From Alphaproteobacteria bacterium (GTDB lineage Bacteria; Planctomycetota; Phycisphaerae; UBA1845): a stretch of 64,000 nucleotides of DNA. Shown here in pieces: positions 9,424-17,810 of the stretch. The notes beneath the pieces are model-generated. The model made no database searches, was not told the DNA's origin, and was given only the letters and a program-made list of their open reading frames with translations. The position numbers and the translations under genes are program-made. The stretch is taken from positions 124,001-188,000 of the forward strand of contig JANQQE010000015.1 in NCBI GenBank assembly GCA_028285105.1, read 5' to 3'. Position 1 is the stretch's first letter. Each line of letters starts with the position of its first letter.

Positions 9424-10293
9424 ATGTCCAATTCAAAATCACGCCACCGATGCATCACCATACTTACCGGGCTCTTGATTTCATATTCAAGTACGCCGCC
9501 CGCATTTGCAGGCCCAAGCCTAAATCCCCAGCCCCTGGACAGCAGCACCATGTCTGTCTCGTACAACACCACGGCTGGCGCAGTCACATACTCCGGTTTG
9601 CGTTCGCACGATGGTACCGGTCTGGGCGACATTTCCGTATTGGGTTCTGCGCCCAACATTGGAGCTTTTAGCGCGAACAACACGTTAGGCCGACGTCCTG
9701 TCTCTGCGCAGGGTGCGAACGAAACGCTGATGCGTCACGGTTATTACAAATACGACAGCAACGGTCTGAATATCGGCGACGAATTCTTCCCAGATCTGGT
9801 TCCTGGAGGCGATGTGACCATTGCCATTCAAAACATCCAATTCGATCGGCCGGTACAGGTTCAAGAAGACACTGCCCTTTTGCATGTGTTGTGGAACATC
9901 GATCAGGTAGACTCGCTTGGACTCAACAACCAGAATCTACCGCGCGCCTACATGAATCCGAACAACCATCACACGGTAGGCAACTTCCGGAACGTTGCTG
10001 AATTCCAAAGCAACAACATTTTCCTCGATAACCCGATCCCCAATTACAACATCGGCGACATCGTACCGGTTTTCACTCAAGAGGCACCAGACACGATCAG
10101 CGTCAATTTGACCTTTCCTTATGAACTGCTACGGCACTTTGAGGACGACGGACTGGGCGTACCGTCTGGACTTCCCGGTCCTGGCGGTTTTCTGGAACCG
10201 TTTCACTTTCATCTGGAATATCTGGTCGTGCCCGAGCCATCTGTCGGACTGCTGATGGCGCTTGGTGCGGTTGCGGTTCTTCGTCGGAAATAA
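9424..10293 (+). CDS. exported PEP-CTERM protein of unknown function
   Basis: The protein begins with a signal peptide (ITILTGLLISYSSTPPAFA) and ends with VPEPSVGLLMALGAVAVLRR plus one Lys. This is a classic PEP-CTERM sorting tail: the PEP motif, a hydrophobic helix and terminal arginines, normally processed by an exosortase. The 240 residues between are beta-rich (YNTTAGAVTYSGLRSHDG, DVTIAIQNIQFDRPV) and not recognised. The start is fixed by GGGAGAG, which ends four bases before the ATG. A strong inverted repeat follows the stop and should end the transcript. No exosortase gene is visible in the window. Confidence 0.75.
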   Translation: MSNSKSRHRCITILTGLLISYSSTPPAFAGPSLNPQPLDSSTMSVSYNTTAGAVTYSGLRSHDGTGLGDISVLGSAPNIGAFSANNTLGRRPVSAQGANETLMRHGYYKYDSNGLNIGDEFFPDLVPGGDVTIAIQNIQFDRPVQVQEDTALLHVLWNIDQVDSLGLNNQNLPRAYMNPNNHHTVGNFRNVAEFQSNNIFLDNPIPNYNIGDIVPVFTQEAPDTISVNLTFPYELLRHFEDDGLGVPSGLPGPGGFLEPFHFHLEYLVVPEPSVGLLMALGAVAVLRRK

Positions 10294-10321
10294 TATTTGG
10301 AACATCCCATCAAATGAAAAT

Positions 10322-10356
10322 AACGCGCCCACGATCGCGATAATCGTGGGCGCGTT
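10322..10356. terminator. bidirectional terminator-like hairpin between convergent genes
   Basis: A perfect 14-bp stem (AACGCGCCCACGAT with its complement) encloses a 7-base loop. It is flanked by an A-run on the left and a short T-run on the right. It lies between the stops of the PEP-CTERM gene and the first paralogous lipoprotein gene, so it can serve both strands. Confidence 0.8.
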
Positions 10357-10387
10357 TCAATGAATTCCAGGCTACAGGGAATCAACC

Positions 10388-11692
10388 CTACGGATTCAAG
10401 ATCGGATCGAGTATCCCACCAGCTTGGCCGGGCAAGGCAATCGCCTGGGGCGTTGAAACTTGCATAAGCACCGATGTATCGCGGTATCGCATTCGCCCGA
10501 CGATCCAGATTTCAGTTCCAACCATTTCAACGCCATACCATTTGACTCGAGAATCGGGGAGTCGAAAAGTTGCGATGGTTTTTAGCTCATCCAGATCAAT
10601 GAAGATCATATGGTTCCCATGAATCGCCAGAACGTATTCACCCAAGTAATAAGTGATCGACTTCAGATTCAGGTCAAGGTCGCCAGCTTCGGCAACTTCC
10701 TTCGTTGCGACATCAACCGCCAGAAATCGATGCGACTTCTGCAGGCCGTGATAGCCGTGAAGCAAAATCTCATCACCGCCATCATTGACCGTGGCAGCAT
10801 TAATATTGAGCGTGAAGCCCAACGTGTTGACATCAAATGAATCTATCTTTGCAGGCGGGATTAAACGGTGTCGATCTAGCTTTGACTCACCTCCACACCC
10901 ACATGTACTCCAAAGGTCACCTTCCTGCATGAATTTGAGACGCCTGGCTCCACCGAAGTCGACCGATGCGCCCAACTCACCCGTCGAAATGTTCACAGGA
11001 TATTGCAGGAACTCATTCTCGTATTCGGTAACCCAGAGATTCTGGCCGTCGTAACCCAACTCTGAAGAAGCGTCGATCTTTAAGTCCAATTCAAATCGCT
11101 GTTCTTCACGCATGGCGAAACACCGAGAGTCAAATGGCACATCTGAGACGCGAGTTAGCACCGAAGTTTCAAGATCGCCGTTCGTTATATACAACGTGTC
11201 CTGCTCGTCGAACTCGAACTTGTATGCCTTGGGTGAACCAATTTCCTGGTCGATGATCAAGTCATCCGTACCTGAGTGAGCATAAACAGCCGTTCGGCAT
11301 TCCTTGGTTTCAGTGACATCGTCAAGCAAATACATCGTGCTTGTACCGTTGCTGTCAAATTCGACGAACTGCAATTCAAAGGTGTCGTCGTATGAACTGA
11401 GTGCATACCCATCCACGTAGAGCCACGCACCAACCAAGAGCTCGGAGTTTTGCGGCACGGCGGGGTCTTCGTCGTTGATCGGATCCGGATCGGCTGGCGC
11501 CTCCCCATTGGTATCGATCGGGTCTGGATCAACCGGATCGGGCCCATTGGTATTTATAGGATCCGGAGTCGGGAATGGTTCCGGTTGTGGGCCAGGTTCG
11601 TCACCACCTTGGAATTGGCACCCGCTGCACATCGCTAGCAATAGTGCCAGCCCCGCCAACATCACGTCAGTATTTCGAAACGTCTCTTTCAT
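10388..11692 (-). CDS. lipoprotein, paralogue 1 of a tandem pair
   Basis: The N-terminus MLAGLALLLAMCSGC fits a lipoprotein signal with the lipidated cysteine at the end. It is followed by a proline/aspartate linker of about 50 residues built from PDPI(D/N)TNG-like units. A lipocalin-like or beta-sandwich segment (LLVGAWLYVDGYALSSYDD) comes next, then a region that looks like a small propeller (LWVTEYENEFLQYPVNISTG). GAGGAG sits 8 bases before the ATG. The next gene upstream on the same strand has the same length and plan, so the pair arose by duplication. Function is not recognised; a surface sensor or binding role is possible. Confidence 0.7.
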   Translation of the reverse strand: MKETFRNTDVMLAGLALLLAMCSGCQFQGGDEPGPQPEPFPTPDPINTNGPDPVDPDPIDTNGEAPADPDPINDEDPAVPQNSELLVGAWLYVDGYALSSYDDTFELQFVEFDSNGTSTMYLLDDVTETKECRTAVYAHSGTDDLIIDQEIGSPKAYKFEFDEQDTLYITNGDLETSVLTRVSDVPFDSRCFAMREEQRFELDLKIDASSELGYDGQNLWVTEYENEFLQYPVNISTGELGASVDFGGARRLKFMQEGDLWSTCGCGGESKLDRHRLIPPAKIDSFDVNTLGFTLNINAATVNDGGDEILLHGYHGLQKSHRFLAVDVATKEVAEAGDLDLNLKSITYYLGEYVLAIHGNHMIFIDLDELKTIATFRLPDSRVKWYGVEMVGTEIWIVGRMRYRDTSVLMQVSTPQAIALPGQAGGILDPILNP

Positions 11693-11868
11693 CGTTACAG
11701 CTCCTCGTCAATTGCTTCGGCGTTACTCGACTGAACACATCGTCATAGACATTGACCTAATCGCCATCCGATCGGTCTGTCATTCCATGCGACGAAGCGC
11801 AACGACATTCACGAAATTGTTGAATAATTTTGCATCCGGTTTGAACGAGAAAAGAATTACAGAAAAGG

Positions 11869-11907
11869 CCGCGAACCCAAGAGCCATTTTCGACTCCGGG
11901 TTCGCGG
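11869..11907 (-). terminator. terminator-like hairpin between the lipoprotein paralogues
   Basis: A perfect 10-bp stem (CCGCGAACCC with GGGTTCGCGG) encloses a 19-base loop that can pair internally (GAG/CTC). On the minus strand it is followed by CCTTTTCTGT and more T-rich sequence. It lies about 90 bases past the stop of the upstream paralogue, so the two paralogues are probably separate transcripts. The rest of the roughly 300 bases between the two genes shows nothing else I can name. Confidence 0.6.
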
Positions 11908-11994
11908 TATGGGAACGACAGTTGCAAGTGTGATGCAGTGTTTCTGACTTGTCCGAGTTCGATCGAATCAAGATAGCTCTTTTGCTATCGCGAT

Positions 11995-13290
11995 CTACAG
12001 CTGATCGGTTGGGTTTGGGTTATATCCCGTCGGAACTATCGGCCCACCTTCTTGCAACTCAACAATGGATGCGGTTTCAACTTCATTGGATGAAAAAAGG
12101 ACAAACAGACGCCCTTTGTACGAAGCAATGCTCGACGCATAACCGTCAGCCAACTGAACACGATATGTTTCAATGGCTTCATACGTCCTTGGATTAATTT
12201 TGAAAACGTACCCGTAATAGAGCGCCCAGATGAATTCACCGTCGTGCGTCACCGAATCAAGAAAAACATCAAACTCAACGGCCTCGATCAGCACATCCGG
12301 TTCGTTGCTCGTATCAACGCGCAGGAACGTATGGTTCTTGGTTACGTCTGAACGACCAAATAGCAGCAAGTCATCCGTCACGAAATCGATGGCGGCATAT
12401 TCCAGGTTGATTTCGAAGCCGAGATCCAAGTGCGTGTCAACGGTATCCACTGCAATGCCTGATCGCGTCGACCGCTGAACAATTTCGTCACTACCCGATG
12501 ATTTGTGTGACCAAAAATCACCCTGCTGCATGGCAAGAATGTATGGGAATTGACTGGGCGCGGGAACGGGCTCACCGGTAACACCCAGTGTCGATACCAT
12601 TGCAATCTCATCAGGCGTATCGACATTGAACCAGAAAGCTTCGCCATCCGTTTCCAATTCGCCTTTGCCTTTCCACGTTCGTTCAGTCTCAAATCGATGC
12701 ACTTCGTGCATGGTTCTGCAATTGTATTCGGCTGGCACAAATTCTTCGCGCCGCAGTGTCAATTGGATACCTGAATGGTCCGTCAAGAGTAAGGTGTCGA
12801 ATCCAGAAAATTGATAGACGAGCGCTTCCAAGCCATCTTCTTCGGATTCGATCGTAATCCCAGTTTCGCCGAGCAATCGATAGGCAACGTCTCGACACTC
12901 CTTGATTTTCGTCGAGTCATCCTTACCGAAAAACATTGCGATTCCACCATCTTCAAATCGAACATAAGTCGATTCGTAATCCAGATGATTTGAAAACCCA
13001 TATTCTTCGACCACATGCCAGATTCCGATGAGGTCGGCTGGACCAGGTTCAGGCACGGGATCAACTCCGTTGGTATCGATCGGGTCTGGATTAATCGGAT
13101 CCGGATCAACCGGATCTGGGTCCATGCCGTTTGTATTGACGGGATCGGGAACCGGGTCAGGAAATGGTTCAGGTTGTGGATCTGGTTCATTCACTCCACA
13201 AGCACCACAAAACATCAGCGACCCACAAAACATCAACAACCGGGTATTTCCGACCAGCAAACGGGATAGATTCTTCATTCTGGCGTACAC
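11995..13290 (-). CDS. lipoprotein, paralogue 2 of a tandem pair
   Basis: This protein shares its plan with the downstream paralogue: a lipoprotein signal (LLMFCGSLMFCGAC), a PDPVDPDPINPDPIDTNG linker, a 'DLIGIWHVVEEYGFS' beta domain matching 'LLVGAWLYVDGYALSS', and a C-terminal propeller-like part. Identity seems low outside these landmarks and the 'KECR' and 'HRFE' positions, so the duplication is old. I chose the GTG at 13290 because AGGAGA lies 7 bases upstream; ATG at 13296 is too close to that site and ATG at 13278 too far. Function is unknown. Confidence 0.7.
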   Translation of the reverse strand: MYARMKNLSRLLVGNTRLLMFCGSLMFCGACGVNEPDPQPEPFPDPVPDPVNTNGMDPDPVDPDPINPDPIDTNGVDPVPEPGPADLIGIWHVVEEYGFSNHLDYESTYVRFEDGGIAMFFGKDDSTKIKECRDVAYRLLGETGITIESEEDGLEALVYQFSGFDTLLLTDHSGIQLTLRREEFVPAEYNCRTMHEVHRFETERTWKGKGELETDGEAFWFNVDTPDEIAMVSTLGVTGEPVPAPSQFPYILAMQQGDFWSHKSSGSDEIVQRSTRSGIAVDTVDTHLDLGFEINLEYAAIDFVTDDLLLFGRSDVTKNHTFLRVDTSNEPDVLIEAVEFDVFLDSVTHDGEFIWALYYGYVFKINPRTYEAIETYRVQLADGYASSIASYKGRLFVLFSSNEVETASIVELQEGGPIVPTGYNPNPTDQL

Positions 13291-13460
13291 GATCATGTCT
13301 CCTGCATATTGCAATCATTCATTCACTCTCGAGAGCTACGCAGCCCCTTGAATCACTGCTGCGACAGATGCCGCGATCGATTCACGCTTTTTTTTGAAAA
13401 TGTCACCTGTATACTGGGATTCTCCAATAAAGGCCTTAGGAGCAGGATTCAAACCGCACA

Positions 13461-14099
13461 TTGCATACATCGAGCGAATCACACGTGAATCAGGATCAAC
13501 AACTCATCAAATCGGCGGTTCAAGGCGACACCGCATCAATCACCGCTCTGCTTGAGCGGCACGGGACAACCGTCGAACGTTCCCTGCAAATTGGGGCGAC
13601 CTGGCAATCAATGATCGACTCGGCCGACGTGATGCAAGTGACTTATCTGGAAGCGTTTCTTCGGATTCAAAGCTTTGACCCGGATCGTGGTTCATCATTT
13701 GAAGCATGGTTGCGACGCATTGCCGAAAACAACCTCCGAGACGCCATCAAGGGACTCAGCCGCAAGAAGCAGCCACCGCCAAAAAATCGCATCAAACCGG
13801 GTGGTCTGGAAGATTCTCTGGTGGGTCTGTACGAAATGTTCAGCGCTTCCATCTCAACGCCAAGCCAACAGGTCGGACGCGGGGAAATTTGCCGGGCTGT
13901 CGAAGCTGCGATCACCGCCCTTCCGGAGCGATACCAGAAAGTTGTGCAACTTTATGACATTGAAGGTCGGTCGATTGAAGAGGTCGCCTCGGAATTGAAA
14001 CGTTCGCCGGGAGCTGTCCACATGCTTCGCGCCCGAGCCCAGGACCGCCTTCGCGAGCTTCTGGGAACCCCTTCCATGTTTTTTGGCAGTGAGTCGTGA
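13461..14099 (+). CDS. ECF-type RNA polymerase sigma factor
   Basis: The 212-residue protein has region 2 (LEAFLRIQSFDPDRGSSFEAW followed by LRRIAENNLRD) and region 4 (ALPERYQKVVQLYDIEGRSI with the helix-turn-helix EEVASELKRSPGAVHML). This is the layout of planctomycete ECF sigma factors. The longest frame begins with TTG at 13461, with only a loosely spaced AGGA upstream; GTG at 13485 is an alternative. It precedes a Ser/Thr kinase-TPR gene on the same strand by 45 bases, a pairing repeatedly seen in this phylum. The kinase may therefore act on the sigma factor or its output (inference). Confidence 0.85.
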   Translation: MHTSSESHVNQDQQLIKSAVQGDTASITALLERHGTTVERSLQIGATWQSMIDSADVMQVTYLEAFLRIQSFDPDRGSSFEAWLRRIAENNLRDAIKGLSRKKQPPPKNRIKPGGLEDSLVGLYEMFSASISTPSQQVGRGEICRAVEAAITALPERYQKVVQLYDIEGRSIEEVASELKRSPGAVHMLRARAQDRLRELLGTPSMFFGSES

Positions 14100-14144
14100 A
14101 TCCACGCCCGGTTTTGTCGCAGACTGAGTTGAGGTGATTCACCC

Positions 14145-16919
14145 GTGACCAAACAGGCCCATGACAAATCATCCGAAGCTCCAGTCGACCAGCATTTGAG
14201 TTGGATCGATGCCGCCTGCCGCGAGTTTCTCGCCGCCCATCCGACCCAATCGTCCGGTTCGCAAATCGTTTCCCCATCAGCTACGGCCTCCGACGATTCA
14301 ATCGTTGCGCGTGTGCTTGCGAAGGCTCTGCCTGGTTATCGAATTGAATCGGAATGCCAACGCGGTGGACAAGGCGTTGTGTTTCGCTCGACCCATCTGG
14401 CAACGAATCGGGATGTCGCGATCAAAGTTCTCAACGAAACGTCGGCTGGCAAAATCCGTGACCGCGCCCGATTTGAACGCGAAATCAGAATCCTCGGGCA
14501 ACTTCGTCATCCGAACATTGTGCGGGTGGTCGATAGTGGGTCAGCCGACGGGCGTTTCTATTACATCATGGAATACGTCAAGGGACTCCCCCTTGACGAC
14601 TATGTCCTCAAAAACGATTTATCGATTCGCGATGCGCTTATTCTTTTTGCGAAAGTCTGCGATGCCGTCAACGTCGCTCACCTGCGCGGTATCATCCATC
14701 GCGACATCAAACCAAGTAACATTCGGGTTGACCCTAGCGGCGAGCCGCATGTGATGGACTTCGGACTGGCGAAGGTGGACGAGTTCGACGCGATCGCTGA
14801 CCCACGAACCGAAGTGCAGACCGTTGCCGGGCAGTTCGTCGGAACGCTGCCCTGGGCAAGTCCGGAACAGCTAGAGTCAACCATCGACGATCTCGATATT
14901 CGCACTGATGTCTATTCGCTTGGCGTGGTACTATATCAGATCGTGGCTCGACAGTTTCCGTATGAAGTCTCTGGAAGTGTCCGCCGCGTGTTCGAAAACA
15001 TCTGTTCTATCGATCCGCCGAAACCCAGCACCGTCAACGCGGGAATCGATGACGATGTCGATTGCATCGTACTGAAGTCGCTTCGAAAAAATCGCGAGCA
15101 GCGTTATCAGAATGCAGGCAACCTCGCCCGCGAAATCCGCCGCTATCTCGACGGCGAACCGATCGACGCCAAGCGCGACAACAGTTGGTATGTCTTGCGA
15201 AAGACGATACGCCGTCATCGAGGCAAGGCATTCACGGTCGGCCTCATCGCCCTACTTGTCGTGCAAGCCCTCGTCGGGATGATTCTGATGTTTCAGCAAG
15301 AGGCCAAGCTACGTGCCGAAGCAGAAACCGCACGCGATGAAGCCACCGCCGCCCGCGATCTGGCCGAACAGAGTGCCCAGGAAGCCGTTCGGCAAGCACA
15401 TGTCGCAGAGTCCGTAAATGCGTTTTTGAACGATGACCTGCTGGCGGCTGCCGATCCGGAAATTGCGATCGGTCGAGACATCTCAGTCCGATCCGTGCTG
15501 GATCAAGCGTCGCTACGCATTGAGGATCGATTTCAAAATCAACCGCTCGCCGAACTACGTATACGCAACACGCTCGCCGAGGCGTACCACAATCTAGGCG
15601 AGTACGAATCCGCCCTTACGCACTACCTCGCTCAACTTGCCCTCGCAAGTGATCGTTTGGGCAAGCTCGACGCGGAGACGTTGTCGATTAGGAACAACAT
15701 CGCGTTGTGCCTTTCCGATTCAGGTCAACACGAGAAAGCACGGAATCAGATTGTCGACACATTGGCGGACTTGCATCGCGAGCATGGAGATGACCATCCG
15801 ACCACCATCTCAACGACTGGCAACCTTGCAATGATTCTGGTGCATCTTGGAGAATACGACGAAGCATTGACCCTTTATAACGATGTGATCGAACGGAGTG
15901 AACGCATCAACGGTCGCAATAATGCAACGACGATCAGTACCCGAATGAATCTCGCTGACGTTCATTCGCGCCTGGGGGCGAACGACAAATCGCGCGAACA
16001 TCTGGAGATCGCGATTACTTCGATTAATGAAGTCTACCCAGAAGGTCACCCTAAGCATTTGGTTTCCAGGAATAATCTCGCTGGTTTGCTGCGCGAATCC
16101 GGTGAATTGGATGCGGCGATTAAACTCTACAGTGAGCTTTACGAAACCGGCCAACGGGTACTTGGACCGGAACATCCTCATACTTTGGATTTTCTGAACA
16201 GCCTGGCCGGTACCCATCACCTTGCACGGAACTTGCAAGTTTCCATCGATATATGGAAACCCCTTCTTGAAACACAACGTCGTCTGATGGGTAACGACCA
16301 CGAAGATACACTGACAACCATGAACAACCTTGCCAATGCGCTTGCAGACATCGGTCATGAAGATGAAGCAAGAGATCTATACGTTGCGGCACTCGAAGGG
16401 CGCAAGCGGGCTCACGGACCGGAGCATCCGTCAACGATTGTGACCATGAACAACCTCGCAGTCTGGTATCGAAAGACCGGTCGCTATGTCGAAGGCGAGT
16501 CATTGCAACGTGAAGTCGTTGATAAATTTGTGCAACTCGTCGGTGCAGACCACGTTCAAACGATGACCGCTCGAAGCAATCTGGGCGAACTGCTGAATCT
16601 GATGCGGAAGTTTGAGGAAGCCCGCAAGCAAAACAAAATCGTTGCGGATATAGCCGACCACATCCTGCCGAATGACCATTGGTTTGCGGGATTGTCGCTG
16701 AGACGGCTGGGCGAATCCCTGACTGGACTTGAGTCATTTGAAAACGCCGAAGAATTGCTCCTGCAAAGTGAGAAAATCGTTTCCAATGCACTGGGAGAAA
16801 GTAGCGATCGCCACGTGCGATGCATCGAGGCGCTGGTCAACCTGTACGATGCCTGGCTTAAACCAGATGAAGCTGCAAGATGGCAGGAAAAAATCGAGTC
16901 GGCAGCTACAGACCACTGA
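14145..16919 (+). CDS. transmembrane Ser/Thr protein kinase with C-terminal TPR repeats
   Basis: The kinase domain spans about residues 65-335: glycine loop GGQGVVF, VAIK lysine (K94), HRDIKPSN (D187), DFG (205-207), and the APE-equivalent ASPEQ. A single membrane helix (about 362-383) follows, then a short coiled segment rich in AEA/RDE. Residues of about 440-910 carry TPR-like repeats of the kinesin light-chain type, with recurring 'H..T....NLA..L...G...EA..LY'. GAGGTGA lies 7 bases before the GTG start. All catalytic residues are present, so it should be active. By topology the TPR part is outside the cytoplasm and could bind an envelope partner. Its likely output is the neighbouring sigma factor. 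Confidence 0.9.
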   Translation: MTKQAHDKSSEAPVDQHLSWIDAACREFLAAHPTQSSGSQIVSPSATASDDSIVARVLAKALPGYRIESECQRGGQGVVFRSTHLATNRDVAIKVLNETSAGKIRDRARFEREIRILGQLRHPNIVRVVDSGSADGRFYYIMEYVKGLPLDDYVLKNDLSIRDALILFAKVCDAVNVAHLRGIIHRDIKPSNIRVDPSGEPHVMDFGLAKVDEFDAIADPRTEVQTVAGQFVGTLPWASPEQLESTIDDLDIRTDVYSLGVVLYQIVARQFPYEVSGSVRRVFENICSIDPPKPSTVNAGIDDDVDCIVLKSLRKNREQRYQNAGNLAREIRRYLDGEPIDAKRDNSWYVLRKTIRRHRGKAFTVGLIALLVVQALVGMILMFQQEAKLRAEAETARDEATAARDLAEQSAQEAVRQAHVAESVNAFLNDDLLAAADPEIAIGRDISVRSVLDQASLRIEDRFQNQPLAELRIRNTLAEAYHNLGEYESALTHYLAQLALASDRLGKLDAETLSIRNNIALCLSDSGQHEKARNQIVDTLADLHREHGDDHPTTISTTGNLAMILVHLGEYDEALTLYNDVIERSERINGRNNATTISTRMNLADVHSRLGANDKSREHLEIAITSINEVYPEGHPKHLVSRNNLAGLLRESGELDAAIKLYSELYETGQRVLGPEHPHTLDFLNSLAGTHHLARNLQVSIDIWKPLLETQRRLMGNDHEDTLTTMNNLANALADIGHEDEARDLYVAALEGRKRAHGPEHPSTIVTMNNLAVWYRKTGRYVEGESLQREVVDKFVQLVGADHVQTMTARSNLGELLNLMRKFEEARKQNKIVADIADHILPNDHWFAGLSLRRLGESLTGLESFENAEELLLQSEKIVSNALGESSDRHVRCIEALVNLYDAWLKPDEAARWQEKIESAATDH

Positions 16920-17592
16920 TGACGCGATCATTATCAATGACGCCATGACTCAGTGCCGTGTTGTCTGACATCGAAATAGCAACGTCCATATATCTTACGC
17001 TAAGGTTGCGTTTGAGTTCGACTGAACTGGCTCCGTTTGCGCCCACCGTCGCGAATGCCAGCCGATCGACCAGCCATTTGGCGGTCCCTGCGAATTCATC
17101 GACACGTTTCAACCGCCCGTTGGAAGCCACAATCATCCATTCTGGACTCATGCCCCAGAAGTCCAAGTGATTTTGGCGTCGATTGCATTCCTGCAAAGCC
17201 ACCTTGGTGGTGCATTTGAATGGTTGACTGTGCGTGGCGATCACATCGACCGCAAACGTACCATGCGCGCCAGAATAGCCAGCCACCACAGACGAATGAA
17301 ACGGGGCGCCACTGTATTCGACATGCACGCTGAATGAACCGTTAGTGTCGAAGGGCTGTTCAAGGTCGATGTCGATATGATCATTGACATGCATGAACGT
17401 CGCAGGAACGGCATGGATTTCCGATTCTCTGTTACGGACCACCCCGCCATGCGGTTGAACAGAGTTCCGCATGGCGTGACCGCACAATCCGTCCTTGCCT
17501 TCGGATGCGATTTCGCATCGCTCCGCATGTTCAGGCAACTTGACCTCAGCCAATGATTCAACACAACGCACGACACCGAGCAAGGCGCGCAT
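16906..17592 (-). pseudogene. probable remnant of an M1-family aminopeptidase N-terminal domain
   Basis: The 228-codon frame resembles the N-terminal beta domain of M1 (gluzincin) peptidases. 'HVNDHIDIDLEQPF...SVHVEYSGAP' fits the usual 'L.I.L..P...G....V.Y.G.P', and 'LDFWGMSPEWMIVASNGRL' fits the 'VP..M.VASNG.L' landmark. The catalytic HEXXH domain is missing, the usual 'WWPC' motif is degraded, there is no signal peptide, and the 3' end overlaps the kinase gene by 14 bases in the opposite direction. I read it as a decayed fragment. A small intact protein, or a chance antisense frame, cannot be excluded. Confidence 0.35.
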
Positions 17593-17810
17593 CAGAGCCA
17601 GCCAAGTTCATCCTTCGATCGTCGTCTTTTTCAAGACCCTCATCGACAGACCCTCAATCGCTCGGATACACAGGACAACGACATTGATTCTGGCGACAGC
17701 GTCCACAGCCCCTCAATATGATAGCACCAATCTGTCTGGCTTTTTAGCCATCAGAAATGGCCAAAAATCAGACTGTCGCTGCGAAGCGTTGATCACTACA
17801 ATCCGCCCCA

